Of a stretch of 64,000 nt of DNA, positions 9,057 to 17,382 are shown piece after piece; the stretch's first letter is position 1, and each line of letters opens with the position of its first letter. Source of the stretch: Bacteroidota bacterium. Lineage in GTDB: Bacteria; Bacteroidota; Bacteroidia; B-17B0; Aurantibacillaceae. Location of the stretch: NCBI GenBank assembly GCA_029237825.1, contig JAQZBQ010000011.1:1-64000 (forward strand), given 5' to 3'. Made by a program: the position numbers and the translations under genes. The notes beneath the pieces are model-generated. The model saw only the letters and a program-made list of their open reading frames with translations. It was not told the origin of the DNA and searched no databases.

Positions 9057-9404
9057 ATGAAATTTTTTATTTCAATATTAGTCTTGTGCTTTCTGCTGGC
9101 TTCTTCTTGCACAAAAGATATAGGTCCTAACACTGCCTTGTTGCCAGAGTCATGCGATTCCATAAGATATAATAAGCACGTAAAACCAATTATTTCAAAT
9201 TATTGTACAATTAGCGGCTGTCACGTAACGGGAGCGCAGTCGCCGGATTTAACTGACAGCCTTACAATCCAGTCTCAGGCAGAACAAATTAGGTCGTTAG
9301 TTGTTCAACAACATGCCATGCCGCCGTCTGGCTATCCACAACTTTCAAAACAAGAATTGAATTCATTACACTGCTGGCTCAATGCGGGTGCTCCGTTTAA
9401 TTAA
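9057..9404 (+). CDS. Small lipoprotein with c-type cytochrome-like CX4CH motif
   Basis: 115 residues. The signal peptide ends LLASSC, so Cys18 should be lipidated and the protein anchored in the envelope. Residues 38-56 read NKHVKPIISNYC-TISG-CH: Cys50 and Cys55-His56 form a CX4CH motif rather than the canonical CXXCH, and Met88 in QQHAMPPSG could be a distal haem ligand. The sequence around it (VKPII..YC..SGCH) is like the small cytochrome-type proteins often found beside YceI and DUF5777 genes in Bacteroidota. Whether haem is attached is an inference. It is the first gene of a run ending at rnpA. Confidence 0.7.
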   Translation: MKFFISILVLCFLLASSCTKDIGPNTALLPESCDSIRYNKHVKPIISNYCTISGCHVTGAQSPDLTDSLTIQSQAEQIRSLVVQQHAMPPSGYPQLSKQELNSLHCWLNAGAPFN

Positions 9405-9428
9405 TCCATTGATTAAAACTAAAAAATT

Positions 9429-9986
9429 ATGAAGACATTAATTGCTACTACATTGTTTGCTTTTATTTGTTCATTAAGCTTAAACGCTCAGTTGTATCGA
9501 AGCAAAGCCGGAAACTCATCCATATCCTTTTTTTCAAAAGCACCCCTGGAAGATATCGAAGCCACCAATAAAAAACCAACTATTGTGCTGAGAACTACTA
9601 CCAACGACATTCAATTTGGTGTGCCAATGGTTGGTTTCAAATTTGCAAAGCCATTAATGGAAGAACACTTTAATGAAAATTATGTCGAGTCGGATAAATA
9701 CCCAACCTGTACATTTAAAGGAAAAATCAATGAAACGATCGATTATACTAAAGACGGTGAACACCAGGTTACTGCAAAAGGAACAATGAACTTGCACGGT
9801 GTTTCTAAAGAAGTAGAAGCGCCAGGAACTCTGATCATAAAAGGAAAAGAAATAACGATCACATCCACATTTAAAATGAAAGTGGCCGATTATAACATCA
9901 AAGTACCTTCGCTTTATATTCAGAATATTGCAGAAGTAGTGGATGTAAAAGTGAATGCGGTACTTGAACCATTTGATAAAAAATAA
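9429..9986 (+). CDS. YceI family periplasmic lipid-binding-like protein
   Basis: 185 residues with signal peptide (1-20, ...SLSLNA). The body is the YceI beta-barrel/lipocalin-like fold: SKAGNSSISFFSKAPLEDIEA, the MEEHFNENYVESDKYPTCTF core, and MNLHGVSKEVEAPGTL. Family members bind isoprenoid-type hydrophobic ligands; the ligand here is unknown. It lies 24 bases after the cytochrome-like lipoprotein and 15 bases before the DUF5777 protein, a triad often seen together in Bacteroidota. Confidence 0.9.
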   Translation: MKTLIATTLFAFICSLSLNAQLYRSKAGNSSISFFSKAPLEDIEATNKKPTIVLRTTTNDIQFGVPMVGFKFAKPLMEEHFNENYVESDKYPTCTFKGKINETIDYTKDGEHQVTAKGTMNLHGVSKEVEAPGTLIIKGKEITITSTFKMKVADYNIKVPSLYIQNIAEVVDVKVNAVLEPFDKK

Positions 9987-10001
9987 AAGCTCAGAATTCC
10001 C

Positions 10002-10946
10002 ATGTTAAAAAAATTATACTTCTGCTATGCCCTCCTGTCTTCAATCTGTTGTCTGGCACAGGACGATCTTCTTGAACTTGTTAAAGAAGATCCAAAAAAC
10101 GAACCTGCTAAATCAGTGTATGCCACTTTTAAAACAACCAAGATTGTTAACTCGCAGAATATTGAAACCGTAAAAAAGCGCAACCTAGATTTCAGAGTGA
10201 CTCACCGCTTTGGAAATTTATATAACAGCGCCAGTAACAATGCGCTTAATGAAGCAGCGCACAGTGCTTTTGGATTGGACAATTCAACCGATATCCGGAC
10301 ATCTTTCGATTACGGAATCACCGATGCATTAACCATTGGAATTGGCAGAAGCAAATACCGGGAGATGAATGATGCTTCTGTGAAATGGCGTTTCTTGACA
10401 CAAAAGGAGAATAACGCGATTCCCGTGTCCGTTTGTTTTTACGGTAATATTGGATACACTTCTATGACTACCGATAACTTGTATGCAGGAACCATTCGGC
10501 CAAAAACAAATGAGGCACATCGTGTTCAATATGCCAGTCAGTTTTTAATTGCCCGAAAATTTAACAATGCCCTTTCTCTTCAATTGATGCCAACGTATGT
10601 GCACCGCAATTTCATTAAACAACAAATTAATATCGAAAACGGCAAGGAAGATCAGAATGCCCTATTTTCAATGGGTGTAGGAGGTCGTTTGAAATTTTCT
10701 AAGCGCATGGCAATAGTGGTTGACTATTTTTATAATTTTTCTGAATTCCAAACCGGCAATCCGGATGGTTATTACAATCCTCTGGGCGTTGGGCTCGAGA
10801 TTGAAACGGGCGGGCATGTTTTTCACATCAATTATACCAATGCTCCCGCCATCTTAGAAAGTAGTTTCCTACCTTCAACGCAGGATACATGGACTAAAGG
10901 GCAGATCAAGTTAGGGTTTAATATTTCAAGGTGGTTTGCATTTTAA
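10002..10946 (+). CDS. DUF5777 family outer-membrane beta-barrel-like protein
   Basis: 314 residues with signal peptide (MLKKLYFCYALLSSICCLAQ). After a short acidic linker the protein is made of alternating amphipathic strands (DFRVTHRFGNLY, TSFDYGITDALTIGIGRSK, a C-terminal strand ending in FNISRWFAF), with an aromatic last residue as in outer-membrane proteins. The segment KRNLDFRVTHRFG is characteristic of DUF5777. Function is unknown; its steady association with YceI and small cytochrome-like proteins suggests a shared envelope process. Probably translated from the same message as its neighbours. Confidence 0.8.
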   Translation: MLKKLYFCYALLSSICCLAQDDLLELVKEDPKNEPAKSVYATFKTTKIVNSQNIETVKKRNLDFRVTHRFGNLYNSASNNALNEAAHSAFGLDNSTDIRTSFDYGITDALTIGIGRSKYREMNDASVKWRFLTQKENNAIPVSVCFYGNIGYTSMTTDNLYAGTIRPKTNEAHRVQYASQFLIARKFNNALSLQLMPTYVHRNFIKQQINIENGKEDQNALFSMGVGGRLKFSKRMAIVVDYFYNFSEFQTGNPDGYYNPLGVGLEIETGGHVFHINYTNAPAILESSFLPSTQDTWTKGQIKLGFNISRWFAF

Positions 10947-10954
10947 GATTTTAA

Positions 10955-11734
10955 TTGGTGGCTAACAACGATTCCCTCTTACATTATCGAAAGGATTCTC
11001 TCGCAACAGCTGTGGATCACGGATCTCGGTCCTTGTTTTATAACCACGAATTACAACCTATTCATTCCACCCCAGTGTTTACTACAGTTAGGACATCCTA
11101 TTGGCCCGGGATTGTCTTGTTTCTCATTTTATCGATCTACGTTTTAATAAAGGTAACGGAACCAAAAAAAATTGTGCGTGTTTTTTTATCGGTTTTTAGT
11201 TTGCAGGAAGCAAAACAACTCTTCCGGGAAGAATTTAAGTTAACCAAACGTTTCTCCATTTTTCTTGTGCTGTGTTTCATACTAGTTGGAGCTTTCCTGA
11301 TTTATGTTACTAACCGGTATTTTGGATTGATCCTCCAGAACCATTCGCCTTTAAACCAGTACGCGTTTTTCGTAGCATTAATTACCATTTCCTATCTCGT
11401 AAAATTTACCATAAATTATTTTCTGGCTTTTGTTTCAGCCAGTTCGGAATTAGGAAGAGAATACATTTTTAATGTTGTTGTATTTGCACAAACTATCGGG
11501 ATCGTGTTGTTTCCCTTTGTCGTAGCAATGCAGTTCACCTCATACCCTCCCGAATGGTTCCTGTATCCATCCCTTGTGATATGTTTGGGATTTTTTGTTC
11601 TCCGGCTGTTCCGCGGGTTCCTCATTTCGGTGTCCGAACAAAACGTAGGAATTATCTATATTTTTTTATACCTTTGTGGCTTGGAAATTTTACCCCTTTT
11701 AATCTTGATTAAATTTTTAATGACTAATTTTTAA
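10955..11734 (+). CDS. DUF4271 multi-pass membrane protein
   Basis: 259 residues: a soluble N-terminus of about 48 residues followed by some six membrane helices (about 50-67, 100-120, 137-158, 172-191, 200-215, 230-255). The YFLAFVSASSELGREYIFNVVVF region matches DUF4271. There is no ATG: an in-frame TAA at 10952 leaves TTG 10955 or GTG 10958 as the start. In many Bacteroidota this family lies directly upstream of uroporphyrinogen-III synthase, as here (14 bases), so a link with haem synthesis or envelope assembly is suspected but unproven. Confidence 0.8.
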   Translation: MVANNDSLLHYRKDSLATAVDHGSRSLFYNHELQPIHSTPVFTTVRTSYWPGIVLFLILSIYVLIKVTEPKKIVRVFLSVFSLQEAKQLFREEFKLTKRFSIFLVLCFILVGAFLIYVTNRYFGLILQNHSPLNQYAFFVALITISYLVKFTINYFLAFVSASSELGREYIFNVVVFAQTIGIVLFPFVVAMQFTSYPPEWFLYPSLVICLGFFVLRLFRGFLISVSEQNVGIIYIFLYLCGLEILPLLILIKFLMTNF

Positions 11735-11748
11735 GAGTTGATTTTTAT

Positions 11749-12993
11749 ATGGCTATAAAGAAAAAAAAACCGGTAAAAACGCCTGCCCGTAAAACGGCCG
11801 CAAAATCTTCAGCAAAAAAAAATAATCAGGCAAAAAGACCGGTTGCAAAAAAATCAGTAAAAAAAATCACTAAGAAAGTTCTCGTTAAAAAAGTTACCAA
11901 AGCTGTTCCAGCTAAAAAAGCAGCCGTTAAAAAAGCCGCTAAGAAAGTGGCGGCAAAAAAAGCGGCGCCTAAAAAAATACTGGCAAAGAAACCAATCGCA
12001 AAATCGACACCTTCTGTCAAAAAGAAACCCGTGTCAAACCCTAAAACTTCGCTAAAAAAAACCGTTGCACCCGCGCAATCATCTGTTGCTCCTAAAGTAA
12101 CCGCGAAAGTTAAATTAGAATCTACTGAAAAAGCAACACCGGTTGTAAGTGCGGAAAAATTTGTTAAAGTGGGTGTGAAAACAAAAAAGCAGTTGGTTGC
12201 TGTGGCACCACAGCCGGTTATTGAGGTCTCCAATTTTCCGAAACATAAAGTAAAAACAATACTGATTTCCCAGCCAAAACCTGAGAATGACAAAAATCCT
12301 TATTACGATTTAGCTAAGAAATATAACCTTATTGAAACCTTCCGCCAGTTCATTAAAATTGAAGGTTTGCCGGTTAAGGATTTCCGCGCACAACGTATTG
12401 ACATATTAGAACATAAAGCGGTAATACTTACCAGTCGCATGGCTGTGGATCATTATTTTCGTATGTGTAATGAAATGCGCGTTACCGTGCCTGAATCCAT
12501 GAAATACTTCTGCATCAATGAAGCTACGGCTTATTACCTGCAAAAGTATATTCAATACCGCAAACGAAAAATCTTTTTTGGACACCAAACCATTCAGGAT
12601 TTAGTAGATGTGATTCGCAAAAACCGCGAGGAAAAATTTTTATTACCCGCTGCAGATGTTCACAAAGAGCAAATTTGTGAGTTTCTGGATGCCATCGATA
12701 TCAAATATACCAAAGCGGTGATGTACAGAACCGTGAGTGCTGATTTATCTGACATCAAGAATCTAAATGAATACGATATTCTTGCATTTTTTACACCTGC
12801 CGGAATCAATTCGCTGAAACAAAACTTCCCTGATTTTAAACAAGGGAATACCCGAATAGCCTGTTTTGGTGCAGCAACTGCTAACACGTTAAAAAAACAC
12901 GGATACCGATTGGACATCTATGCTCCAAATCCAAAAAATCCGAGTATGTCGGGCGCACTGGATGAGTATATCAGGGAGGCCAATAAACGTTAA
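11749..12993 (+). CDS. hemD: Uroporphyrinogen-III synthase with histone H1-like N-terminal extension
   Basis: 414 residues. The C-terminal part (about 166-414, from VKTILISQPKP) is the two-lobed HemD fold that closes hydroxymethylbilane to uroporphyrinogen III in haem synthesis; ILTSRMAVDHYF and the FFTPAGINSLKQNFPDF segment are typical of the Bacteroidota branch. The first 110 or so residues are a Lys/Ala/Pro/Val low-complexity tract, rich in KKA, AKK and PKK units, followed by a Val/Thr/Ser linker. That makes it about 150 residues longer than an ordinary HemD. Upstream ATG 11749 is the only start giving the extension; translation could in principle start later, but no strong internal ATG precedes the domain. 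Confidence 0.88.
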   Translation: MAIKKKKPVKTPARKTAAKSSAKKNNQAKRPVAKKSVKKITKKVLVKKVTKAVPAKKAAVKKAAKKVAAKKAAPKKILAKKPIAKSTPSVKKKPVSNPKTSLKKTVAPAQSSVAPKVTAKVKLESTEKATPVVSAEKFVKVGVKTKKQLVAVAPQPVIEVSNFPKHKVKTILISQPKPENDKNPYYDLAKKYNLIETFRQFIKIEGLPVKDFRAQRIDILEHKAVILTSRMAVDHYFRMCNEMRVTVPESMKYFCINEATAYYLQKYIQYRKRKIFFGHQTIQDLVDVIRKNREEKFLLPAADVHKEQICEFLDAIDIKYTKAVMYRTVSADLSDIKNLNEYDILAFFTPAGINSLKQNFPDFKQGNTRIACFGAATANTLKKHGYRLDIYAPNPKNPSMSGALDEYIREANKR

Positions 12994-13043
12994 CCCTATA
13001 TGGATTTGAGATCGTAATTCGGCTCAATCATCGCATTACGCTC

Positions 13044-13442
13044 ATGAATTTCACATTTACCAAAGCAGAACGGCTGTGCAGTAAGACCGCAATCGACGAT
13101 CTGTTCGCCAATGGTAAATCCAAAACACAATTTCCTTTTAAATTACTCTACAAGCCAACCGAGGTAGAAAGCCCTTCCCCTGTACGTGTTATGTTTGTAG
13201 TTCCTAAGAAGAAACACAAACGGGCCAATAAAAGAAATTCAATCAAAAGGAGGATGCGTGAAGTATACCGTTTGAATAAGCACAAACTTTATGAAGCTTT
13301 AAAAGCTCAAAAACTGGATTTGATGTTTATCTGTTTGAGCAATGAGGAACTTGAATATGCGGTTATTGAAAAAAGCATGTTGCAACTAATGGAGGCGATG
13401 GGAAAACAAGAATTCATACAAAAGAACAATGACTTACAATAA
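13044..13442 (+). CDS. rnpA: Ribonuclease P protein component
   Basis: 132 residues. RnpA is the protein subunit that helps the RNase P RNA bind pre-tRNA leaders. The signature basic helix RANKRNSIKRRMREVYR (about 51-68) is intact, as are the N-terminal FTKAERLCSK and the MFVVPKKKHKRA strand. It lies 50 bases downstream of hemD, matching a common Bacteroidota order. The usual neighbours rpmH and yidD are not here. The gene converges with purE, and no clear terminator was seen between them. Confidence 0.93.
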   Translation: MNFTFTKAERLCSKTAIDDLFANGKSKTQFPFKLLYKPTEVESPSPVRVMFVVPKKKHKRANKRNSIKRRMREVYRLNKHKLYEALKAQKLDLMFICLSNEELEYAVIEKSMLQLMEAMGKQEFIQKNNDLQ

Positions 13443-13476
13443 GAACGTAGCTGTAATCAATTAAGCTGATACATAA

Positions 13477-13956
13477 TTACTTCTTCACTTCCTCCAGGCT
13501 CTTCATCACTTTTTCTTTCAGCTCTTCTTTAAACAAAACGAGCTTATCAAAAATAGCCTGATCCTGGCAACCTAAAATTTGCGCAGCGAGTATTCCTGCA
13601 TTTTGAGCAGCATTCACCGCCACAGTGGCTACTGGCACGCCATTCGGCATCTGAACAATGGATAATAAAGAATCCCAGCCATCTATGGAATTACTTGATT
13701 TAACTGGCACACCAATGACAGGGAGCGGTGTTAAAGACGCAACCATTCCAGGCAAATGTGCTGCACCACCAGCTCCGGCGATGATCACTTTTAATCCGTG
13801 TTTATGGGCGTTCTTCGCGTAGTCGAACATCCGTTCGGGTGTGCGGTGTGCCGACACTATTGTAATGTCGTAAGGTATTTCCAGCTTTTTTAAAAAATCT
13901 GCTGCTTCATTCATGATTTTTAAATCACTGCTGCTACCCATTATAATTCCTACCAT
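13477..13956 (-). CDS. purE: N5-carboxyaminoimidazole ribonucleotide mutase
   Basis: 159 residues, class I PurE. It converts N5-CAIR made by PurK to CAIR in de novo purine synthesis. The N-terminal GIIMGSSSDLKIMNEAADF substrate loop, the SAHRTPERMFDYA motif with the catalytic histidine, GAGGAAHLPGMVA and PVIGVPV are all present. It lies 68 bases downstream of purK on the same strand, so the two make a purKE pair transcribed in the order purK, purE. Confidence 0.96.
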   Translation of the reverse strand: MVGIIMGSSSDLKIMNEAADFLKKLEIPYDITIVSAHRTPERMFDYAKNAHKHGLKVIIAGAGGAAHLPGMVASLTPLPVIGVPVKSSNSIDGWDSLLSIVQMPNGVPVATVAVNAAQNAGILAAQILGCQDQAIFDKLVLFKEELKEKVMKSLEEVKK

Positions 13957-14024
13957 AAGTGAATGTTTGAATTCTATTTTGAAACTCTGATTATCTAGCT
14001 GTCAATTTTAACTTCAAAAACCTA

Positions 14025-15167
14025 CTAGCTTACTATCTTAATTAAATCTTTTACTGTAACTGCTTTCTTTTTAGCGAGACTCAAATCATCATCAATTACC
14101 GTAACATGCCCCATTTTTCGAAAAGGTTTAGTGGCAATTTTACCGTACAAATGAATGTAAACACCTTTGTATTTCATCGCGTCAGTTAAACCTTCGTATT
14201 TTGCCACGCCTTCATTATTTTTCTCACCTAGTAGGTTAATCATTACTGCGGGTTTAATAATACTTGTATCTCCCAAAGGAAGGTTTAATATGGCCCGGAG
14301 ATGTTGTTCAAATTGTGAGGTGATATTTCCTTCAATGGTTTGATGGCCACTGTTATGAGGACGCGGAGCCACTTCATTCACCAACACCATTCCATCTTTT
14401 GTTACAAATAATTCAACGGCAAGTAGTCCAACAATATTTAGCTTCTCAGCTATTTTAACAGCAATTTCGGTTGCCTGCTTTTCAACGCTTTTTTTAATGT
14501 TGGCAGGAGAAAACAAAAACTCTACCAGGTTGGCTTCAGGATTGAACTCACACTCCACTGCAGGAAAACATTTGGATTCTCCGCTTTCGTTCCTTGCAAT
14601 AATAACCGAAATTTCCTTGTCAAAATCCACGAGGCGTTCCAAAACACTGGGTGCTTCAAAGGCGTGTTCCGTTTTATTGGGGTGGCCAAGCTTCACTACG
14701 CCTTTTCCATCGTAACCGCCAGTACGCAATTTTTGAAAAAATGGAAAAAAATCACGGTATTTTTCAATCTGATCTCTGTTTTCAACGAGAAAAAAATCGG
14801 GGCTTGGAATGTCGTTTCGCTGGTAAAACATTTTTTGTAACCCTTTATCCTTAATGATTTCAATCACTTCAGGTTGAGGGAAAACTTTTTTACCTTCCTG
14901 TTGCAGCTTTTTTAAAGCTTCCACGTTCACATTCTCAATTTCAATGGTAATAATATCCTTGTCTTTTCCGAATTTGTAGACCGTGTCAAAATCCGTTAAA
15001 CTTCCTTTTGTAAATTCATTAGCAAAGGTTTTACAAGGAGCGTTAGCATCCGGATCAAGGCAGCAAATGTAAAGGTTATAATTGATGGCGCTCTGAATCA
15101 TCATGCGACCTAACTGTCCGCCGCCTAATACGCCAATTTTAATTTTATCTGGTTGGAAATAAGTCAC
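14025..15167 (-). CDS. purK: 5-(carboxyamino)imidazole ribonucleotide synthase
   Basis: 380 residues, ATP-grasp enzyme that carboxylates AIR with bicarbonate and ATP to N5-CAIR. The glycine-rich GVLGGGQLGRMM near residue 13, the ATP-grasp loop KLRTGGYDGKGVVKL, and the VNEVAPRPHNSGHQTIEG metal/substrate motif are clear. The start is GTG at 15167; no ATG fits the conserved N-terminus. It is upstream of purE on the same strand and downstream of the bTHX gene, whose terminator hairpin lies between them. Confidence 0.95.
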   Translation of the reverse strand: MTYFQPDKIKIGVLGGGQLGRMMIQSAINYNLYICCLDPDANAPCKTFANEFTKGSLTDFDTVYKFGKDKDIITIEIENVNVEALKKLQQEGKKVFPQPEVIEIIKDKGLQKMFYQRNDIPSPDFFLVENRDQIEKYRDFFPFFQKLRTGGYDGKGVVKLGHPNKTEHAFEAPSVLERLVDFDKEISVIIARNESGESKCFPAVECEFNPEANLVEFLFSPANIKKSVEKQATEIAVKIAEKLNIVGLLAVELFVTKDGMVLVNEVAPRPHNSGHQTIEGNITSQFEQHLRAILNLPLGDTSIIKPAVMINLLGEKNNEGVAKYEGLTDAMKYKGVYIHLYGKIATKPFRKMGHVTVIDDDLSLAKKKAVTVKDLIKIVS

Positions 15168-15200
15168 GATTTAAAGGTAACTATTTTTTAAAGAGCGCAT

Positions 15201-15224
15201 AAAAAAAACCGCATGAAGCGGTTT
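15201..15224 (-). terminator. Rho-independent terminator of the bTHX gene
   Basis: Seven-base stem AAACCGC/GCGGTTT with a five-base loop. Read on the minus strand it ends in a run of eight T. It starts eight bases after the bTHX stop and lies before the purK GTG. Confidence 0.75.
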
Positions 15225-15231
15225 CTTAATT

Positions 15232-15399
15232 CTATTTTGCTGCTTTCTTCGCTGCTTTTTTCGGAGCTGCTTTTTTAGCTTCTGCGCCCTCCGCTTTTGG
15301 AGTTGAAGTAATTGTTCTTGCCTTTTTACGCGGACGAAGATTTCCAAATGAACCTGCTTGTATTTTTCCACGTTTTGATCTTTGATCGCCTTTTCCCAT
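15232..15399 (-). CDS. 30S ribosomal protein THX (bTHX) with Lys/Ala-rich tail
   Basis: 55 residues. The first 27 (MGKGDQRSKRGKIQAGSFGN, then LRPRKKA) are the bTHX signature, a small basic peptide bound in the head of the 30S subunit in Thermus and Bacteroidota. The remaining half is a low-complexity tail ending AAPKKAAKKAAK, longer than the minimal THX. The stop TAG is at 15232-15234 and the ATG at 15397-15399. A terminator hairpin follows immediately. Confidence 0.9.
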   Translation of the reverse strand: MGKGDQRSKRGKIQAGSFGNLRPRKKARTITSTPKAEGAEAKKAAPKKAAKKAAK

Positions 15400-15491
15400 G
15401 ATAAATTGTGTTTAAATTAAATGTGTGATCAAAAATAAGGTTATTAATGGTATTTTCAAATTTTAAGTGAAGGCAGGCTTTTAGATTTTGA

Positions 15492-17171
15492 TTAAAAACG
15501 CTTATTGGGATTAAACGGTTTGGTTGGCTTTTCAATAGTGGTAAGGATGGCAGTCATCCTCGTTTTATCGCCCAACATTTTCTTTGCTTCCAAAACATCT
15601 TTATCATACCTTAATGCTGTTTCAATTCTTCCTTTCTGAAATTCAAAACGCGAAGCCAGTTCTTCTTCAATAAATTGTTTTATTTCTGGCTTAAAGCGTA
15701 TCAAATCATCCTTCTTGTTCGCAGCCATTTTGGTTACCAAAGCCTCGTATTCAGATTTAATGCTTTCGTAATATTTTTCATTAGAAGCGTCATCTTTTAA
15801 TTCTTCAAGAGCATAATCACTTTGCGTTTTATAGTTATAATCCTTGTCTTTGAGAAAGTTGATGAACTCGTTGTAATCACTTTCGGTAAGAGAAACAGAA
15901 GCGGCGGTGGTTTTAAATTGTGGATGGGTTAACAGATATTGGTTAACGTAGGTGAAAATGTGATTCTTGTTTAAAAGCGTTGCAAGGATGTTGCTGTACT
16001 TTACCGGCTCTGTCTTAAAATCAGGAAGTATACCTGCCCCGTCGTAAATAATTCTCCCGTTTTTTGTTTTGAAAGCGGTGATAAGGGAATCAGGGACTTT
16101 CTCCACCCTCCCTTCTTCATCTTTGTGTGTATAATCCAATGCCTGAATGCATCTGCCGCTAGGAATGTAATATTTTGCAACAGTTACTTTTAACTTGGTA
16201 TTGTAAGTGAGATCTCTTGTTTGCTGCACAAGTCCTTTTCCGTATGACCGCTGGCCAATGATTACGGCACGATCCAGGTCTTGCAATGCACCGGAAACAA
16301 TCTCTGAGGCAGATGCCGAATTATTGTCAACCAATACTGCTAAAGGCATCTGGGTATCCACAGGAGCATATAATGAAAAGTACTGCTTGTTCCAGTCTTT
16401 TACTTTACCACGTGTTGAAACAACTTCGTTATTTTTGTCAACAAACAGGTTTACAATATTTACAGCTTCATGTAAAAGTCCACCAGGATTGCCACGTAAG
16501 TCCAAGACAAGCGATTTACAGTTTTGCTCTTTTAATTTCAAAAGCGCATCCTTCACTTCGCCCGAACAATTATCAGTGAAACTGGTTAATTTGATGTAGC
16601 CAATGTCGTTGGTTAACATGCTGAAATACGGAACAGATTTCACTTTGATTTCTTCCCGTTTCATATTAACCTCAACCGGTACAGTTTCTCCAAGGCGAAT
16701 AATCTTCAACTTAATGGGTGTACCCGCCTGTCCTTTGAGTAATGATGTAATGTCTTCCGTTCTCTTTCCTACCACATTTATACCATTCACTTCAACAATT
16801 TCATCACCGGCGCGCAATCCGGCATTAAAAGCGGCAAATCCATCATACGGCTCGGTTACAGTTATTTTCTTATTTACATCCTGTATCAAAGCGCCAATGC
16901 CACCATATTCCCCCGTGGTCATATATCGGTAATCCTCGATGTCATTTTCTGTATAGTAATTCGTGTATGGGTCCAGAGAGGCCAACATGGCCTCAATGCC
17001 CGTTTTCATAAGTTGTCCGGGTTTGGTTTCATCCACATAAGCAATGTTTAATTCACGGTACAGGGTATTAAATACATCCAGGTTTTTGGAAATTTCGAAA
17101 TAATCCTGAGAAAAGTTAAATGCAAAAACCGAAGCAAGGCACAGCGAAAGAATGATAAGGTATTTTTTCAT
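15492..17171 (-). CDS. S41 family C-terminal processing peptidase (Ctp/Prc)
   Basis: 559 residues. A membrane anchor/signal (MKKYLIILSLCLASVFAF) is followed by an N-terminal helical region, a PDZ domain (about 90-175, GIGALIQDV, GLRAGDEIVEVNG), and the S41 catalytic core. LVLDLRGNPGGLLHEAV (about 221-237) forms the oxyanion region, the nucleophile is the serine in NNSASASEI (about Ser287) and the general base is Lys312 in SYGKGLVQ. The C-terminal 170 residues are a helical tail. The enzyme degrades or processes envelope proteins from their C-termini. I take ATG 17171; an upstream ATG adds ten residues before the signal. Confidence 0.93.
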   Translation of the reverse strand: MKKYLIILSLCLASVFAFNFSQDYFEISKNLDVFNTLYRELNIAYVDETKPGQLMKTGIEAMLASLDPYTNYYTENDIEDYRYMTTGEYGGIGALIQDVNKKITVTEPYDGFAAFNAGLRAGDEIVEVNGINVVGKRTEDITSLLKGQAGTPIKLKIIRLGETVPVEVNMKREEIKVKSVPYFSMLTNDIGYIKLTSFTDNCSGEVKDALLKLKEQNCKSLVLDLRGNPGGLLHEAVNIVNLFVDKNNEVVSTRGKVKDWNKQYFSLYAPVDTQMPLAVLVDNNSASASEIVSGALQDLDRAVIIGQRSYGKGLVQQTRDLTYNTKLKVTVAKYYIPSGRCIQALDYTHKDEEGRVEKVPDSLITAFKTKNGRIIYDGAGILPDFKTEPVKYSNILATLLNKNHIFTYVNQYLLTHPQFKTTAASVSLTESDYNEFINFLKDKDYNYKTQSDYALEELKDDASNEKYYESIKSEYEALVTKMAANKKDDLIRFKPEIKQFIEEELASRFEFQKGRIETALRYDKDVLEAKKMLGDKTRMTAILTTIEKPTKPFNPNKRF

Positions 17172-17338
17172 AGTATAATTAACTGATATATAAAAATACA
17201 TCTAAAAATGCAGTTTGATTTGGCAATTATGTTTTTTTGTAAGATTAATGTACAAGTGGCTTATTAGGTAAATCAATGGCTTTACTAGTCCAAAAAGCCT
17301 GTTCACGAAACACTCCGACATAACCAGCAGGATTTTTG

Positions 17339-17346
17339 TAAATTTG
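17339..17346 (+). promoter_or_regulatory. TAnnTTTG -7 box deciding the start of the Lon-substrate-domain gene
   Basis: TAAATTTG. If it is used, transcription would begin near 17353, which rules out ATG 17347 and favours ATG 17383 as the translation start. Confidence 0.4.
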
Positions 17347-17382
17347 ATGAACAGTCCCGAGTTAAACCGTAAACGTAGAGCC

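Noticed and set aside
11826-12293. 155-codon minus-strand open frame rich in Phe, Ala and Thr
   Set aside because: Antisense of the Lys-rich HemD extension; low-complexity mirror only.
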